A stretch of DNA of 64,000 nt, from the NCBI RefSeq assembly GCF_001544795.2, contig NZ_FCOI02000002.1, positions 186,001 to 250,000 of the forward strand, in the 5' to 3' direction. Shown here in pieces: positions 39,874-49,457 of the stretch (within the stretch, counting starts at the first letter, position 1; each line of letters starts with the position of its first letter). The DNA comes from Caballeronia temeraria (lineage in GTDB: Bacteria > Pseudomonadota > Gammaproteobacteria > Burkholderiales > Burkholderiaceae). The notes under the pieces were generated by a model. The model was not told the DNA's origin, ran no database searches, and saw only the letters and a list, made by a program, of their open reading frames with translations. The position numbers and the translations under genes are program-made.

Positions 39874-41208
39874 ATGAAGCGTAATTTCGCGGTCAGGCAC
39901 TCCAACCAGATGCATCGCATAACCAACAACGGACGGGTCAACCTCGGTCACCTCTTCTGGCTTCGCTCGCTCGCGATCATCGGCCAGCTGACGACCATCG
40001 CCGTCGTGCAGATCTTCCTCGGCGCGAAGCTTCCGCTGCCCGCGATGCTGCTCGTCATCGCGCTGGAAATGGCCTTCAACGGCCTCACGTGGTTGCGCGT
40101 TGCGCGGGCGCGGCCGGAGACCAATCTCGAACTGTTCGGGCAAATGCTGGTCGACCTGGGCGCGCTCTCGGCGCTGCTCTTCCTTTCCGGCGGCGCGACC
40201 AATCCGTTCGTGACGCTCTATCTGCCGTCGCTCGCCATCGCCGCCGCCGTCCTGCCGTGGGCGATGATGACCTGCCTCGCGCTCTTCGCCGTCGCGTGCT
40301 ACGCGCTTCTCAGCTACAACTACGTGCCGCTCAACATCGCGAATCCGGCCAATCTGTTCGACTATTTCCGCACCGGCCTGTGGGTCAACTTCATGGTGAG
40401 CGTCGGGCTGATCGGCTGGTTCGTCGCGCGCATGTCGCGGGCGCTGCGCGTGCGTGACGCCGCGCTCGCCGACGCCCAGCAACGTCATCTGCGCGATGAA
40501 CGCGCCGTCGCGCTCGGCGTGCAGGCGGCGACCGTCGCGCATGAGATGGGCACGCCGCTTTCGACCATCGCGATGCTCTCCGAGGAATTGCGCGACTCCG
40601 CCGCGCACGACAGGAACCTCGCGCCCTACGCGGCGGATTTCGAACTGCTCGAGCAGCAGATGGCGCTGTGCACCTCCGCGCTCGCGCGCCTGCGCAGCCG
40701 CGCGACGGGGCCGTCGAGCCGCCAGCCGCTCGACGAATGGCTCTCGAGTTTCATCGATCAATGGCGACTGCGGCATCCGCAGGTGAAATTCGCGCAGATC
40801 GACCGCACGCCCGTGGATGCGTCCATCGACGACGCGGTCGGCGTCGGACAAATTCTCACGATTCTGCTCGACAACGCCGCGCGCGCGAGCAGCGAGTCGG
40901 TGACGTTGCAGGCGTCGGCGGAGAGCGTCGACGAACAGGATTACGTGCGCTTCGACGTATGCGATCGCGGGCCGGGCATTCCGGCCGCGCTGCGCGGCAC
41001 GCTGGGCGCGGTGCCGGTCGACAGCACGCAGGGCGGGCACGGCGTCGGGCTGTATCTGGCGTTCGCGGCGGCGGCGCGGCTTTCCGGTTCGATCGAGCTG
41101 ATCGACGGCAAGCCGCGCGGCACCTGCGCGGTGTTGCGCCTGCCGAACCGCGGTGTGGCTGCGGCGCCGGCGCAAACGGCAAGAACTGAACAAAGCGGCG
41201 CGGCCTGA
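39874..41208 (+). CDS. regB: RegB-type redox sensor histidine kinase
   Basis: A membrane histidine kinase of the RegB/PrrB/ActS type, which responds to the ubiquinone pool and redox state. 444 residues with about six transmembrane segments (about 28-190). The quinone-site heptapeptide GGATNPF is at 106-112, the H-box HEMGTPLSTIAML at H223, the redox-active cysteine equivalent at C266 (QQMALCTSAL), and the ATPase domain includes NAARA and GGHGVGLYLA. It is paired with regA 45 bases downstream. Confidence 0.92.
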   Translation: MKRNFAVRHSNQMHRITNNGRVNLGHLFWLRSLAIIGQLTTIAVVQIFLGAKLPLPAMLLVIALEMAFNGLTWLRVARARPETNLELFGQMLVDLGALSALLFLSGGATNPFVTLYLPSLAIAAAVLPWAMMTCLALFAVACYALLSYNYVPLNIANPANLFDYFRTGLWVNFMVSVGLIGWFVARMSRALRVRDAALADAQQRHLRDERAVALGVQAATVAHEMGTPLSTIAMLSEELRDSAAHDRNLAPYAADFELLEQQMALCTSALARLRSRATGPSSRQPLDEWLSSFIDQWRLRHPQVKFAQIDRTPVDASIDDAVGVGQILTILLDNAARASSESVTLQASAESVDEQDYVRFDVCDRGPGIPAALRGTLGAVPVDSTQGGHGVGLYLAFAAAARLSGSIELIDGKPRGTCAVLRLPNRGVAAAPAQTARTEQSGAA

Positions 41209-41253
41209 ACTCGAAGTCAGGCCCACGCGAGCGGCATTACGGAGAAAAAACTC

Positions 41254-41796
41254 ATGAGCGATACCAACTTTCTGATCATCGACGACGATGAAGTCTTCGC
41301 CGGCATACTCGCCCGGGGTCTGACGCGGCGCGGCTACACGACGCATCAGGCGCACGACGCCGACGAAGCGCTGAAGCTCGCCAACCAGCACAAGTTCGGC
41401 CAGATCACGGTCGATCTGCACCTGGGCAACGATTCCGGCCTGCGGCTCGTCTCGCCGCTGCGCGACTTGCAGCCGGACGCGCGCATTCTGGTGCTGACGG
41501 GCTACGCGAGCATCGCGACGGCCGTGCAGGCGGTGAAGGACGGCGCGGACAACTATCTCGCGAAGCCGGCGAACGTCGAGACGATTCTCTCCGCGCTGCA
41601 TGAGCAGGCGAGCGAGCAGACGGCCGAGGAAGCGATCGAGAACCCGACGCTGCTTTCGGTCGCTCGGCTCGAATGGGAGCACATCCAGCGCGCGCTCGCC
41701 GAGAACAACGGCAATATTTCCGCGACGGCGCGCGCGCTCAACATGCATCGGCGCACGTTGCAGCGCAAGCTGGCGAAGAAGCCGGTGCGTCAGTAA
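41254..41796 (+). CDS. regA: RegA-type response regulator
   Basis: A 180-residue response regulator of the RegA/PrrA/ActR class. The receiver has the acidic pair at 10-12, phospho-acceptor D54 (TVDLHLGNDSG) and K103-type lysine in LAKPAN. The C-terminal Fis-like helix-turn-helix is at about 140-178 (GNISATARALNMHRRTLQRKL). It is the cognate partner of the upstream kinase and in related bacteria controls respiration, carbon and nitrogen metabolism. Confidence 0.93.
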   Translation: MSDTNFLIIDDDEVFAGILARGLTRRGYTTHQAHDADEALKLANQHKFGQITVDLHLGNDSGLRLVSPLRDLQPDARILVLTGYASIATAVQAVKDGADNYLAKPANVETILSALHEQASEQTAEEAIENPTLLSVARLEWEHIQRALAENNGNISATARALNMHRRTLQRKLAKKPVRQ

Positions 41797-42261
41797 GACG
41801 GATCACGCCCGGGCCACGCTCGGGCGTCGATTCAATAGAGGCGGGAAGGGCGGCGTTCGACGCTTTAAGAGTCGCGTCGACGCAAAAAGCGAGCGCCCAA
41901 AAAAGAACCGCCCAAGCCGGGTGCCAAGGGCGGAAAAATCGGAGAGTTGCAACGACATGCGCGTACATGGAACACGCATGTAGAAAGCTTACGTTGCAAA
42001 CTTAAGCACCCATATAAGAAAACTCCTAATTAAGAATCCACTTAACTTGTCTGCTTTTTGGCAGCAATCGGTGGATTTCTTTCGGATGCGCTTTCGGTCG
42101 ACTTTCGTCGATATTTCGACGCCCATGCCCGCGGCGTTATCCCCTTCATACGCGCTCAAGAAAAATCGAACGAGCGCCGTAAAGCCACTCTGTGCGCGAA
42201 CCGGAGTTTGCGCCACGCTGTCCGCGGGCGTCGTCTGCGGGGCGTGACAGAGGAGACATCG
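41797..42261. other. 465-base gap between regA and the chemoreceptor gene
   Basis: No convincing ORF. Just after regA is an ACGCCCG / CGGGCGT hairpin (about 41806-41832) without a U-run. At 41912-41937 a CCGCCC / GGGCGG stem has a T-run on the minus strand (TTCTTTTTT), i.e. a minus-strand terminator with no minus-strand gene. The AT-rich segment 41970-42060 probably carries the chemoreceptor promoter. GAGGAG at about 42250 is the chemoreceptor ribosome site. Confidence 0.5.
41903..41937 (-). terminator. Orphan minus-strand terminator
   Basis: On the minus strand, stem CCGCCC / GGGCGG with a 14-nt loop is followed by TTCTTTTTT. No gene on the minus strand lies upstream of it within the window's intergenic space. 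Confidence 0.5.
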
Positions 42262-43821
42262 ATGAAATGGTTTGACCGCCTGTCCGTGCGCAGCAAGCTT
42301 TTGCTGTCTTTCGCGGTGGTGATCCTGTTTACCGCGTGCGTGGGCGCCACCGGCGTGATTTCGCTCGCGAAGATGAACGGCTTGATCGAGGAAATCGGCG
42401 ACCGTCATATGGACGGCCTCTATTGGGTCGAGGAAATCAACAAACACAAGCTCAACACGGATCTGGCCGCCGCCAATCTCACCTTCGCCGACGATGCCGG
42501 CAAGGCGCAGTTGAAGGAAGGCATGGCCGGCTCGCTCGACAACATGCACCGCGCGTTCGAGCGCATGCGCCCGACGATGCGCTCCGCCGAAAGCCTCGCG
42601 CTCTACGACACGGCGAGCAAATCGGTCGCCGCGTGGGAAGACATCGTGCTCATGCAGATGGGCAAGAAAGCCATGCCGGTCGATGTCGATCAGATGGGAC
42701 TCATCGCGCGTGCGATCGCCGCGAGCGAAAAGGCGCGCGATTCGCTGGAACGCCTCGCCGACTTCAAGCGCAAGCGCGCGACCGACGCGCGCCACAACGC
42801 GGCATCGGAATATGAAACGATGCGCATCGTCATGCTCGCGCTCGTTTTCGGCGCGATGATCGCGGGCGCGCTGCTCGCGGTGCTGATCGGGCGGCGTCTG
42901 TCCGCGCAACTCGGCGGCGAGCCGGCGTACGCGGCGGATATCGCCGACCGCATCGCGCGCGGCGATCTGACGGCGCGCGTCGACACGCGCCCCGGCGATG
43001 ACACCAGCATGCTCGCGAGCCTCGGCAACATGAGCGCGAAGCTGGCGGATATCGTCGGCGGGATTCGTCATTCGAGCGATTCGATCCTGTACGCATCGCG
43101 CGAAATCGCGCAGGGCAACACCGATCTGTCGCAACGCACTGAAGAGCAGGCGGCGTCGCTGGAGGAAACCGCGTCGAGCATGGAGCAGCTCACGCAGACC
43201 GTGCGCCAGAACGCGAGCAACGCGGATGAGGCGAGCGGGCTCGCGCGCGGCGCATCGGATGTGTCGGCGCGGGGCAGCGAGCTCGTCGGCGAAGTCGTCG
43301 ACAACATGCGCGAACTGGCGTCGGGTTCGAAGCGGATGACGGACATCATCGCGGTGATCGAGGGCATCGCGTTCCAGACCAACATTCTTGCGCTGAACGC
43401 GGCCGTGGAAGCGGCGCGCGCCGGCGAGGAAGGGCGCGGCTTCGCGGTGGTCGCGGGCGAAGTGCGCTCGCTCGCGCAGCGCAGCGCGATGTCGGCGAAG
43501 GAAATCAAGGAGCTGATCGAAGCGTCGACGGCGCGCGTGGACAGCGGCGCGGCGCTCGCCGAACGCGCTGGCGCGACGATGGCCGAAGTCACGCAGGCTG
43601 TGCAGCGCGTGACGGACATCATGGCGCAGATTTCGTCGGCGTCGCATGAGCAGAGCGCGGGCATCGAGCAGGTGAATCGCGCGGTCGCGCAGATGGACGA
43701 GGTCACGCAGCAGAACGCGGCGCTCGTCGAGCAGGCCGCCGCCGCCGCGGGCGCGATGGCCGATCAGGCTGAGCAACTGAAGAGCGCGGTCGCGGTGTTC
43801 GAACTGGAACGCGGCGTCTGA
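42262..43821 (+). CDS. Methyl-accepting chemotaxis protein
   Basis: A transmembrane chemoreceptor of 519 residues from ATG 42262, which has a GAGGAG ribosome site 8 bases upstream. TM1 about 11-35, a four-helix-bundle periplasmic sensor (about 36-189), TM2 about 190-213, HAMP about 214-268, and the cytoplasmic signalling hairpin with the conserved tip [20 protein letters not shown] (near 370). No C-terminal CheR-docking pentapeptide is seen (ends ELERGV). The ligand is unknown. No che genes are nearby. Confidence 0.95.
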   Translation: MKWFDRLSVRSKLLLSFAVVILFTACVGATGVISLAKMNGLIEEIGDRHMDGLYWVEEINKHKLNTDLAAANLTFADDAGKAQLKEGMAGSLDNMHRAFERMRPTMRSAESLALYDTASKSVAAWEDIVLMQMGKKAMPVDVDQMGLIARAIAASEKARDSLERLADFKRKRATDARHNAASEYETMRIVMLALVFGAMIAGALLAVLIGRRLSAQLGGEPAYAADIADRIARGDLTARVDTRPGDDTSMLASLGNMSAKLADIVGGIRHSSDSILYASREIAQGNTDLSQRTEEQAASLEETASSMEQLTQTVRQNASNADEASGLARGASDVSARGSELVGEVVDNMRELASGSKRMTDIIAVIEGIAFQTNILALNAAVEAARAGEEGRGFAVVAGEVRSLAQRSAMSAKEIKELIEASTARVDSGAALAERAGATMAEVTQAVQRVTDIMAQISSASHEQSAGIEQVNRAVAQMDEVTQQNAALVEQAAAAAGAMADQAEQLKSAVAVFELERGV

Positions 43822-43983
43822 CGCGGCGAAACAGCCGGGCACGCGGCGGGCGAGCGACGGCCAAACGGACGTAATATCGGCTCGCTTGCCACCCGGCAGC
43901 CCGCTCCGTACACTCGCGCCTGTTTTTTTTCAGAACATGCGCGCCGCACGGGCGGCGCCTCACCGCCCACAAGGAGCCCGCCG

Positions 43984-45285
43984 ATGTCCGATTCCTATTT
44001 CCCGCGCTGGCCGGTCCAGCCGGACGCTCAGGAGGGCCGCGTCGTCGCGCCCGACGAGCGCCTCGCCTGGCCGCAGATGATCGCGATGGGCATTCAGCAC
44101 GTCGTCGCGATGTTCGGCTCGACCGTGCTCGCGCCGCTCCTGATGGGCTTCGATCCCAATCTGTGCATTTTCATGTCGGGCATCGGCACGCTGCTGTTCT
44201 TCGTGCTGGTCGGCGGGCGCGTGCCGAGTTATCTCGGTTCGAGTTTCGCGTTCATCGGCCTCGTGATTGCGGTCACGGGATACGGCGGACACGGCACGAA
44301 CATGAACATTGCGGTGGCGCTCGGCGGGATCATCGCGTGCGGTGTGGCTTATACGATTATCGGGCTGATTGTTGCGGCGGTCGGCACGAAGTGGATCGAA
44401 GCGCTGATGCCGCCGGTCGTGACGGGCGCGATCGTCTGCGTGATCGGGCTGAATCTCGCGCCGATCGCCGTGAAGGGCGTGATGGGCAGCAGCTTCGAAT
44501 CGTGGATGGCGCTCGTCACCGTGCTGTGCGTGGGCGGCGTCGCCGTGTTCGCGCGCGGGATGGCGCAGCGGCTGCTGATTCTGATCGGCCTCGCGATCGC
44601 GTACCTCATTTATGCGGTGCTGACCAACGGCATGGGCATGGGCAAGCCGATCGATTTCTCGATCGTCGCGAACGCCGCATGGTTCGGCATGCCGCACTTC
44701 ACCGCGCCCGTGTTCGAAGCCCCGGCGATGACGCTGATCGCGCCGGTCGCGATCATTCTCGTCGCGGAGAACCTCGGGCACATCAAGGCCGTCGGCGCGA
44801 TGACGGGCAAGAGTCTCGATAAATATATCGGCCGCGCGTTCGTCGGCGACGGGCTGGCGACGATCGTTTCCGGTTTCGCCGGCGGCACGGGCGTGACGAC
44901 GTATGCGGAGAACATCGGCGTGATGGCCGTCACGAAGATCTATTCGACGCTCGTGTTCGTCATCGCGGCGCTTTTTGCGATCGTGCTCGGGTTTTCGCCG
45001 AAGTTCGGCGCGCTCATTCAGACGATTCCGGGGCCAGTGCTCGGCGGTGTGTCGATCGTCGTGTTCGGTCTCATCGCGGTGACCGGGGCGCGGATTTGGG
45101 TCGTCAACAAGGTGAACTTTTCGGATAACCGGAATCTGATCGTCGCGGCGGTGACGCTCGTGCTCGGCACTGGGGATTTCACGCTGAAACTCGGCGGGTT
45201 TGCGCTTGGTGGGATCGGGACGGCTACGTTCGGTGCGATCATTTTGTATGCGCTTTTGCGTCGGCGTGGGGCGGGGGTGGTTTGA
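43984..45285 (+). CDS. NCS2-family nucleobase permease (UraA/RutG-like)
   Basis: A 433-residue permease with about 14 hydrophobic segments. The NCS2 features are QHVVAMFGSTVLAPLLMGF (near 38-56), the central AENLGHIKAVG (proton/substrate-binding Glu, near 260) and GTGVTTYAENIGVMAVTK (near 305-322), which closely resembles UraA and RutG. It probably takes up uracil or a related pyrimidine by proton symport. The last 150 bases use more G/T-ending codons than the rest of the gene. It stands alone, with a palindromic terminator downstream. Confidence 0.9.
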   Translation: MSDSYFPRWPVQPDAQEGRVVAPDERLAWPQMIAMGIQHVVAMFGSTVLAPLLMGFDPNLCIFMSGIGTLLFFVLVGGRVPSYLGSSFAFIGLVIAVTGYGGHGTNMNIAVALGGIIACGVAYTIIGLIVAAVGTKWIEALMPPVVTGAIVCVIGLNLAPIAVKGVMGSSFESWMALVTVLCVGGVAVFARGMAQRLLILIGLAIAYLIYAVLTNGMGMGKPIDFSIVANAAWFGMPHFTAPVFEAPAMTLIAPVAIILVAENLGHIKAVGAMTGKSLDKYIGRAFVGDGLATIVSGFAGGTGVTTYAENIGVMAVTKIYSTLVFVIAALFAIVLGFSPKFGALIQTIPGPVLGGVSIVVFGLIAVTGARIWVVNKVNFSDNRNLIVAAVTLVLGTGDFTLKLGGFALGGIGTATFGAIILYALLRRRGAGVV

Positions 45286-45349
45286 TGCTTGACGTCAGGG
45301 TCTGCCGGATATCTCTCTCTTCGTAGCAAACACTTCCAGATGGCGATTG

Positions 45350-45373
45350 ACGCGGCGCATCGATGCGCCGCGT
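45350..45373. terminator. 24-base perfect palindrome after the NCS2 permease gene
   Basis: ACGCGGCGC-ATCGAT-GCGCCGCGT is fully self-complementary and followed by TT on the plus strand. It lies 64 bases after the permease stop and probably serves as its terminator, although the U-run is short. Confidence 0.6.
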
Positions 45374-45423
45374 TTCGCATCGGTTTATTCGCATTTCTCT
45401 GAAACCATTCGGACTTATCTAGT

Positions 45424-45451
45424 TTGGCAGTTTGTCTTGCCTCGCTAGAGT
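45424..45451 (+). promoter_or_regulatory. Candidate promoter of the autotransporter gene
   Basis: TTGGCA, a 16-base spacer, then TAGAGT, in an AT-richer segment about 65 bases before the gene. A moderate match only. Confidence 0.35.
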
Positions 45452-45517
45452 CTTTTTCTGCGCCTCGCCGAAGACTCCGTTTTGGCGATGGTCCGAATTA
45501 ACTCATTAGGAATGCAT

Positions 45518-47413
45518 ATGAACCGGAATATTTGGAGGCGTGTCACGCGGCGTGATTCGCTTGGATTGACGCGAAAGTCGACGAGACGTGGTGCGAGTTC
45601 GTCGATGCTGGCGCGTGCCGCGGGGATTCCTCGGGTTCTGATGATGCTTCTTTCCGTGGTGGGGATCGGGCTTGCGGGGAATAGTTATGGGCAGAATATC
45701 GTCAACGGCAGCGGTGCGCATGCCGACAACACATCCGTCGGCTTCAACAACGGCGTGGCGATTGGCCTCGACGCGGATGCCGACACGGGTGCTCCCAGAG
45801 GGGCGGCTCCCGTGGCAATCGGGTCCAAGACAAGCGCTTCCGGCACAGGCTCGCAGGTGGCGATCGGCGATGGTGCGGCGGCCAACGGAAGAAATTCCGT
45901 TTCCATAGGCGGTCTACCGGGAGCCGACGGCGCGCAGAAGTCGGGTACGACGGCTTCGGGGGATTATTCGGTGGCGATCGGCTCATCGGCACAGGCGACC
46001 GGAGCGGGCGCGCTCGCGCTCGGGGGCGACGACACCAGCGTAAGCGGGGGCGCTGTTGCCGCGGGCGATCACGCAATGGCGTTCGGCGCGCTGTCAAATG
46101 CAAACGGAGGGTACTCGCAAGCATTCGGAATTGGCTCAACTGCATTAGCAAACGATTCGCAAGCCTATGGAACGAACGCCAAGGCGACCGGAACGTCCGC
46201 GCTGGCGCTGGGAGCGAACTCTAACGCCGCCAACGCAAACGACGTCGCCCTCGGCAGCGGAAGCGTCACGGCAGTGGCCGTAGGCACCTCGAGCGTGACG
46301 ATCAACGGCGTCACCTACGCTTTCGCCGGGCAGGTTCCCAACGGCACGGTCAGCATCGGCTCGGCGGGCAAAGAGCGCACGCTGACGAATCTCGCCGCTG
46401 GCCGTCTCGACGCAACCAGCACCGACGCGGTCAACGGCTCGCAACTCAACGCGACCAACCTCGCGGTGGAGGCCACGAACGTCAAGGTCAACACGCTCGG
46501 CGGCGACGTTGCGACCGCACTGGGCGGCGGCGCGAGCTACGACGGCAACGTCTTCACGATGCCGAGCTACAACGTCTACGGAAGCCAGTACAACAACGCA
46601 GGCGCCGCGATCGCCGCATTGCAAAACCTCGCGCCGCTGCAGTATTCCACCGCCGCCGCGCCGACAACCGGTCTCGGCGCAAATGGCGCGCCCGTATCGA
46701 ACGATGTCACGCTCGTCGGGCCGCTCGCCGGCGCGGTGACGCTGCACAACGTCGCAACCGGCATCGATGGCACCGACGCCGTGAACGTCGATCAGTTGAA
46801 CAATGCGATCAGCGCAGCTGTCATCAACGTCGGTCCGACGGGCGCGGTCTACGTCGCGGGCAATCCGGACACGTACGCCATGCCGAGCGCCACCGGCGCC
46901 AACGCCACGGCGGTCGGCAGCGGCAGCGTCGCATCGGGCCAGGGCAGCACGGCTATCGGCAACGGCGCGTCCGCGACCGCCGACAATTCCGTCGCGCTCG
47001 GCGCGAATTCCGTCGCGAATGAAGCGAACACCGTGTCGGTCGGCGCCGCGGGCAGCGAGCGCCGCGTCACCAATGTCGCGCCGGGCGTCAACGGGACGGA
47101 TGCCGTCAACAAGAACCAGCTGAACGCCGGTCTCGGGCAAGTTCAAAATCAGGTGAACGACAACCTCAAGAAGTCCTACGGCGGCACCGCCGCGGCGATC
47201 GCGATCGCCGGCCTGCGCTATGACGATCGTCCCGGCAAGATTTCGGCAGGCGTCGCGACCGGCTGGTACCACAATCAGATGGGCCTCGCGATCGGCGTCG
47301 GCGGCACGTCGGACGATGGCGTGTGGCGCGTGAACGGCGGCCTCACGATGTCGCCGACATTGTCGTCGCCGGACATCGGCGGCGTGGTCGGCGTCACGTA
47401 CACGTTCAACTGA
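45518..47413 (+). CDS. Trimeric autotransporter adhesin (YadA-like)
   Basis: A surface adhesin secreted by the type Vc pathway, 631 residues. ATG 45518 has AGGA six bases upstream and gives the extended-signal-peptide start MNRNIWRRVTR; ATGs at 45488 and 45512 are less likely. After the signal peptide (about 1-50) come head repeats of the YadA type (AIGSxAxATGxxAxALG, about 60-265), a neck/stalk with GSAGKERTLTNLAAGRLDAT and TDAVNGSQLNA, a second short head (about 465-510), a second neck (SERRVTNVAPG) and the C-terminal membrane anchor (about 550-631). It ends YTFN rather than in an aromatic residue. The binding target is unknown. Confidence 0.92.
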   Translation: MNRNIWRRVTRRDSLGLTRKSTRRGASSSMLARAAGIPRVLMMLLSVVGIGLAGNSYGQNIVNGSGAHADNTSVGFNNGVAIGLDADADTGAPRGAAPVAIGSKTSASGTGSQVAIGDGAAANGRNSVSIGGLPGADGAQKSGTTASGDYSVAIGSSAQATGAGALALGGDDTSVSGGAVAAGDHAMAFGALSNANGGYSQAFGIGSTALANDSQAYGTNAKATGTSALALGANSNAANANDVALGSGSVTAVAVGTSSVTINGVTYAFAGQVPNGTVSIGSAGKERTLTNLAAGRLDATSTDAVNGSQLNATNLAVEATNVKVNTLGGDVATALGGGASYDGNVFTMPSYNVYGSQYNNAGAAIAALQNLAPLQYSTAAAPTTGLGANGAPVSNDVTLVGPLAGAVTLHNVATGIDGTDAVNVDQLNNAISAAVINVGPTGAVYVAGNPDTYAMPSATGANATAVGSGSVASGQGSTAIGNGASATADNSVALGANSVANEANTVSVGAAGSERRVTNVAPGVNGTDAVNKNQLNAGLGQVQNQVNDNLKKSYGGTAAAIAIAGLRYDDRPGKISAGVATGWYHNQMGLAIGVGGTSDDGVWRVNGGLTMSPTLSSPDIGGVVGVTYTFN

Positions 47414-47461
47414 TCGAGCGTCGGGCGCGCGTGCAACCGTCGCGCGTCCGAGCCGGTTCCC

Positions 47462-49111
47462 TCACGCTCCACTCCCCCGCTTGCGATTAACAATCGCAGT
47501 CTCCGAAAGATCGACCTCCCGCATCAGCTTGTTAAGCGTTTCATCGTTGATATGCTGCAATGAGCGCAGCCTCAGCAACTCCGCCCGCTCGGCCCGCAAC
47601 GCCGCCATCTTCAGCCGCGTCTCCACCATCTCGCTCTTCTTCGCGGCCTTGCGCGGCGCTTCCTCTTCGCCGAGCGATTCCAGCCGCCGCCGATACATCC
47701 CCATCACGCGCGCGGTCGAATCGGCGCAACGCGCGGACCCGGCCTCATCCATCTGCTCGATGAGCTCATCGTGCGTGTCGTCAATCGCGCGAATCGCCGC
47801 CTGCGCCGCACGCCGGCGCGCCATGCGTTCCTCCGCCGCGTGCGGATTTTTTTCGCGTTCGATGCCGCGCAGCATCAGCGGCAAACCGACGACCGCGATC
47901 AGCAGCGACACCAAAATCACCGCCGACGCGATGAAAATCGCCAGGTCGCGCCCGGCGAGCGTCACCGGCAGCGACAGCACGCCCGCGAGCGTGACCGCGC
48001 CGCGCACGCCGCCGATCGTCGTCAGCGCGAGCGTGCGAAAGCCGGGCGCAGCGCTGTCGAGGCCCTGCTTCGCCGTCCGGCGCGCCGCGACCCAGCGCAG
48101 CGAATACACCCAGACGAAACGCAGCGCATAGAGCGCGACCAGCGTCGCGAACACATAGCCGATCAGAAGGCCGACCTGCGCGTTGCTGTCGTGATGCGCC
48201 TCGATCAGCGCCTGCCCGAGGATGTGCGGAAACTGCAGCCCGAGCAGGATGAAGACCATGCCGTTGAACACGAATTCGATCATCGTCCAGGTGCTCGTCA
48301 TGCGCACGCGCACCGCGCTCGGAATGCCTTCGCGCAGGCTCTGGATGTTCATCATCATGCCCGCCGATACCGCCGCCAGAATCCCCGAACACCCCGCATG
48401 CTCGGCCACCACGTAGGCCGCGAACGGAATCAGGATCGTGAGGATGACGCCCGCGGCGGGATCGTCGTCGTCGGAAAATTTCAGCAGGCGCGACGGAATC
48501 TCGGTGACCGCCCAGCTGATCGCCGCGCCGATCACGAGCCCGCCCGCCGCGATGATGAAGAAGCTGATCGTCGCGTCGCGCAGCGAGAACACGCCCGTGA
48601 GCGCCGCCGCAATCGCGAACTTCAGCGCGACGAGGCCCGACGCGTCGTTCATCAGCGCCTCGCCTTCGAGAATGTGCATCAGGTTCGCGGGAATCCGGTT
48701 GCGCCCGGCGATGCCCGTCAGCGCGACGGCATCGGTCGGCGAGAGCACGGCGGCGAGCGCGAACGCGATGGGCAGCGGCATCGACGGAATCATCGCGTGC
48801 AAGAAATAGCCGAGCACGCCGACGGTGATGAACACGAGCCCGAGCGCGAGCATCAGGATCGCGCGGCGCTGCATATACAACTCGCGCTTCGGAATGCGCC
48901 AGCCGTCCGCGAACAGCAGCGGCGGAATAAACAGCAACATGAAGAGTTCGGGATCGAACGTGACGTGCAGCGCGAAGCCCGGCCACGCGAGGCACGCGCC
49001 GATCGCGATCTGGATGAGCGGCAGCGGCAGCTTGACCGGGAGCAGGCTCAGGCCGAATCCCGACAGCGCGACGGCCAGCAGAAGAATGAGAACGGTAAAG
49101 ACGATTTCCAT
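47462..49111 (-). CDS. CPA1-family Na+/H+ antiporter
   Basis: A monovalent cation/proton antiporter of 549 residues from ATG 49111 (MEIVFTVLILLL). About 12 hydrophobic segments span 1-415, with LSPTDAVAL (near 118-126) and the ion-binding ALMNDASGLV (near 145-154) typical of NhaP-like CPA1 proteins. The cytoplasmic C-terminal 125 residues are charged and coiled-coil-like (RMARRRAAQAAIRAIDDTHDELIEQ is in this part). Substrate preference (Na+ or K+) cannot be told from sequence. Confidence 0.9.
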   Translation of the reverse strand: MEIVFTVLILLLAVALSGFGLSLLPVKLPLPLIQIAIGACLAWPGFALHVTFDPELFMLLFIPPLLFADGWRIPKRELYMQRRAILMLALGLVFITVGVLGYFLHAMIPSMPLPIAFALAAVLSPTDAVALTGIAGRNRIPANLMHILEGEALMNDASGLVALKFAIAAALTGVFSLRDATISFFIIAAGGLVIGAAISWAVTEIPSRLLKFSDDDDPAAGVILTILIPFAAYVVAEHAGCSGILAAVSAGMMMNIQSLREGIPSAVRVRMTSTWTMIEFVFNGMVFILLGLQFPHILGQALIEAHHDSNAQVGLLIGYVFATLVALYALRFVWVYSLRWVAARRTAKQGLDSAAPGFRTLALTTIGGVRGAVTLAGVLSLPVTLAGRDLAIFIASAVILVSLLIAVVGLPLMLRGIEREKNPHAAEERMARRRAAQAAIRAIDDTHDELIEQMDEAGSARCADSTARVMGMYRRRLESLGEEEAPRKAAKKSEMVETRLKMAALRAERAELLRLRSLQHINDETLNKLMREVDLSETAIVNRKRGSGA

Positions 49112-49457
49112 GTGTGCGCTACTGCACGACGCACGCGAGCGGCCGGCGCCCGCGGCGTCTAGCATTGATTCGATGAGCCGAAAGTTTAGCCCGTGCCCGC
49201 AAGACGTTGCAGCGCGCGCGACGCGGGATGGCGCACCGCGATGGTGCGCGTGCACGAGAGGTCGCCTGTTGACGGTGCACACACGGCGCAAAAGTCCCGC
49301 CGGACGCAGCGCGCTCTGCGCACGGAGCTTGCTTAAGCGAAAGCCACGGGACACAGAGACTCCCGGCGAGATCATCGAGGGCAGTTCTTATGGAAATGGC
49401 ATGGGGCATCACGCGGTCGACCGCGTTTCGCCAGAACGTTTGGGCGGGGGCATCGGG
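49112..49457. other. Divergent gap between the antiporter and EAL genes
   Basis: 346 bases with no gene I can support. It should hold the promoters of both divergent genes, but I see no clear hexamer pair. An in-frame ATG at 49401 could extend the EAL protein by 19 residues. Confidence 0.45.
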
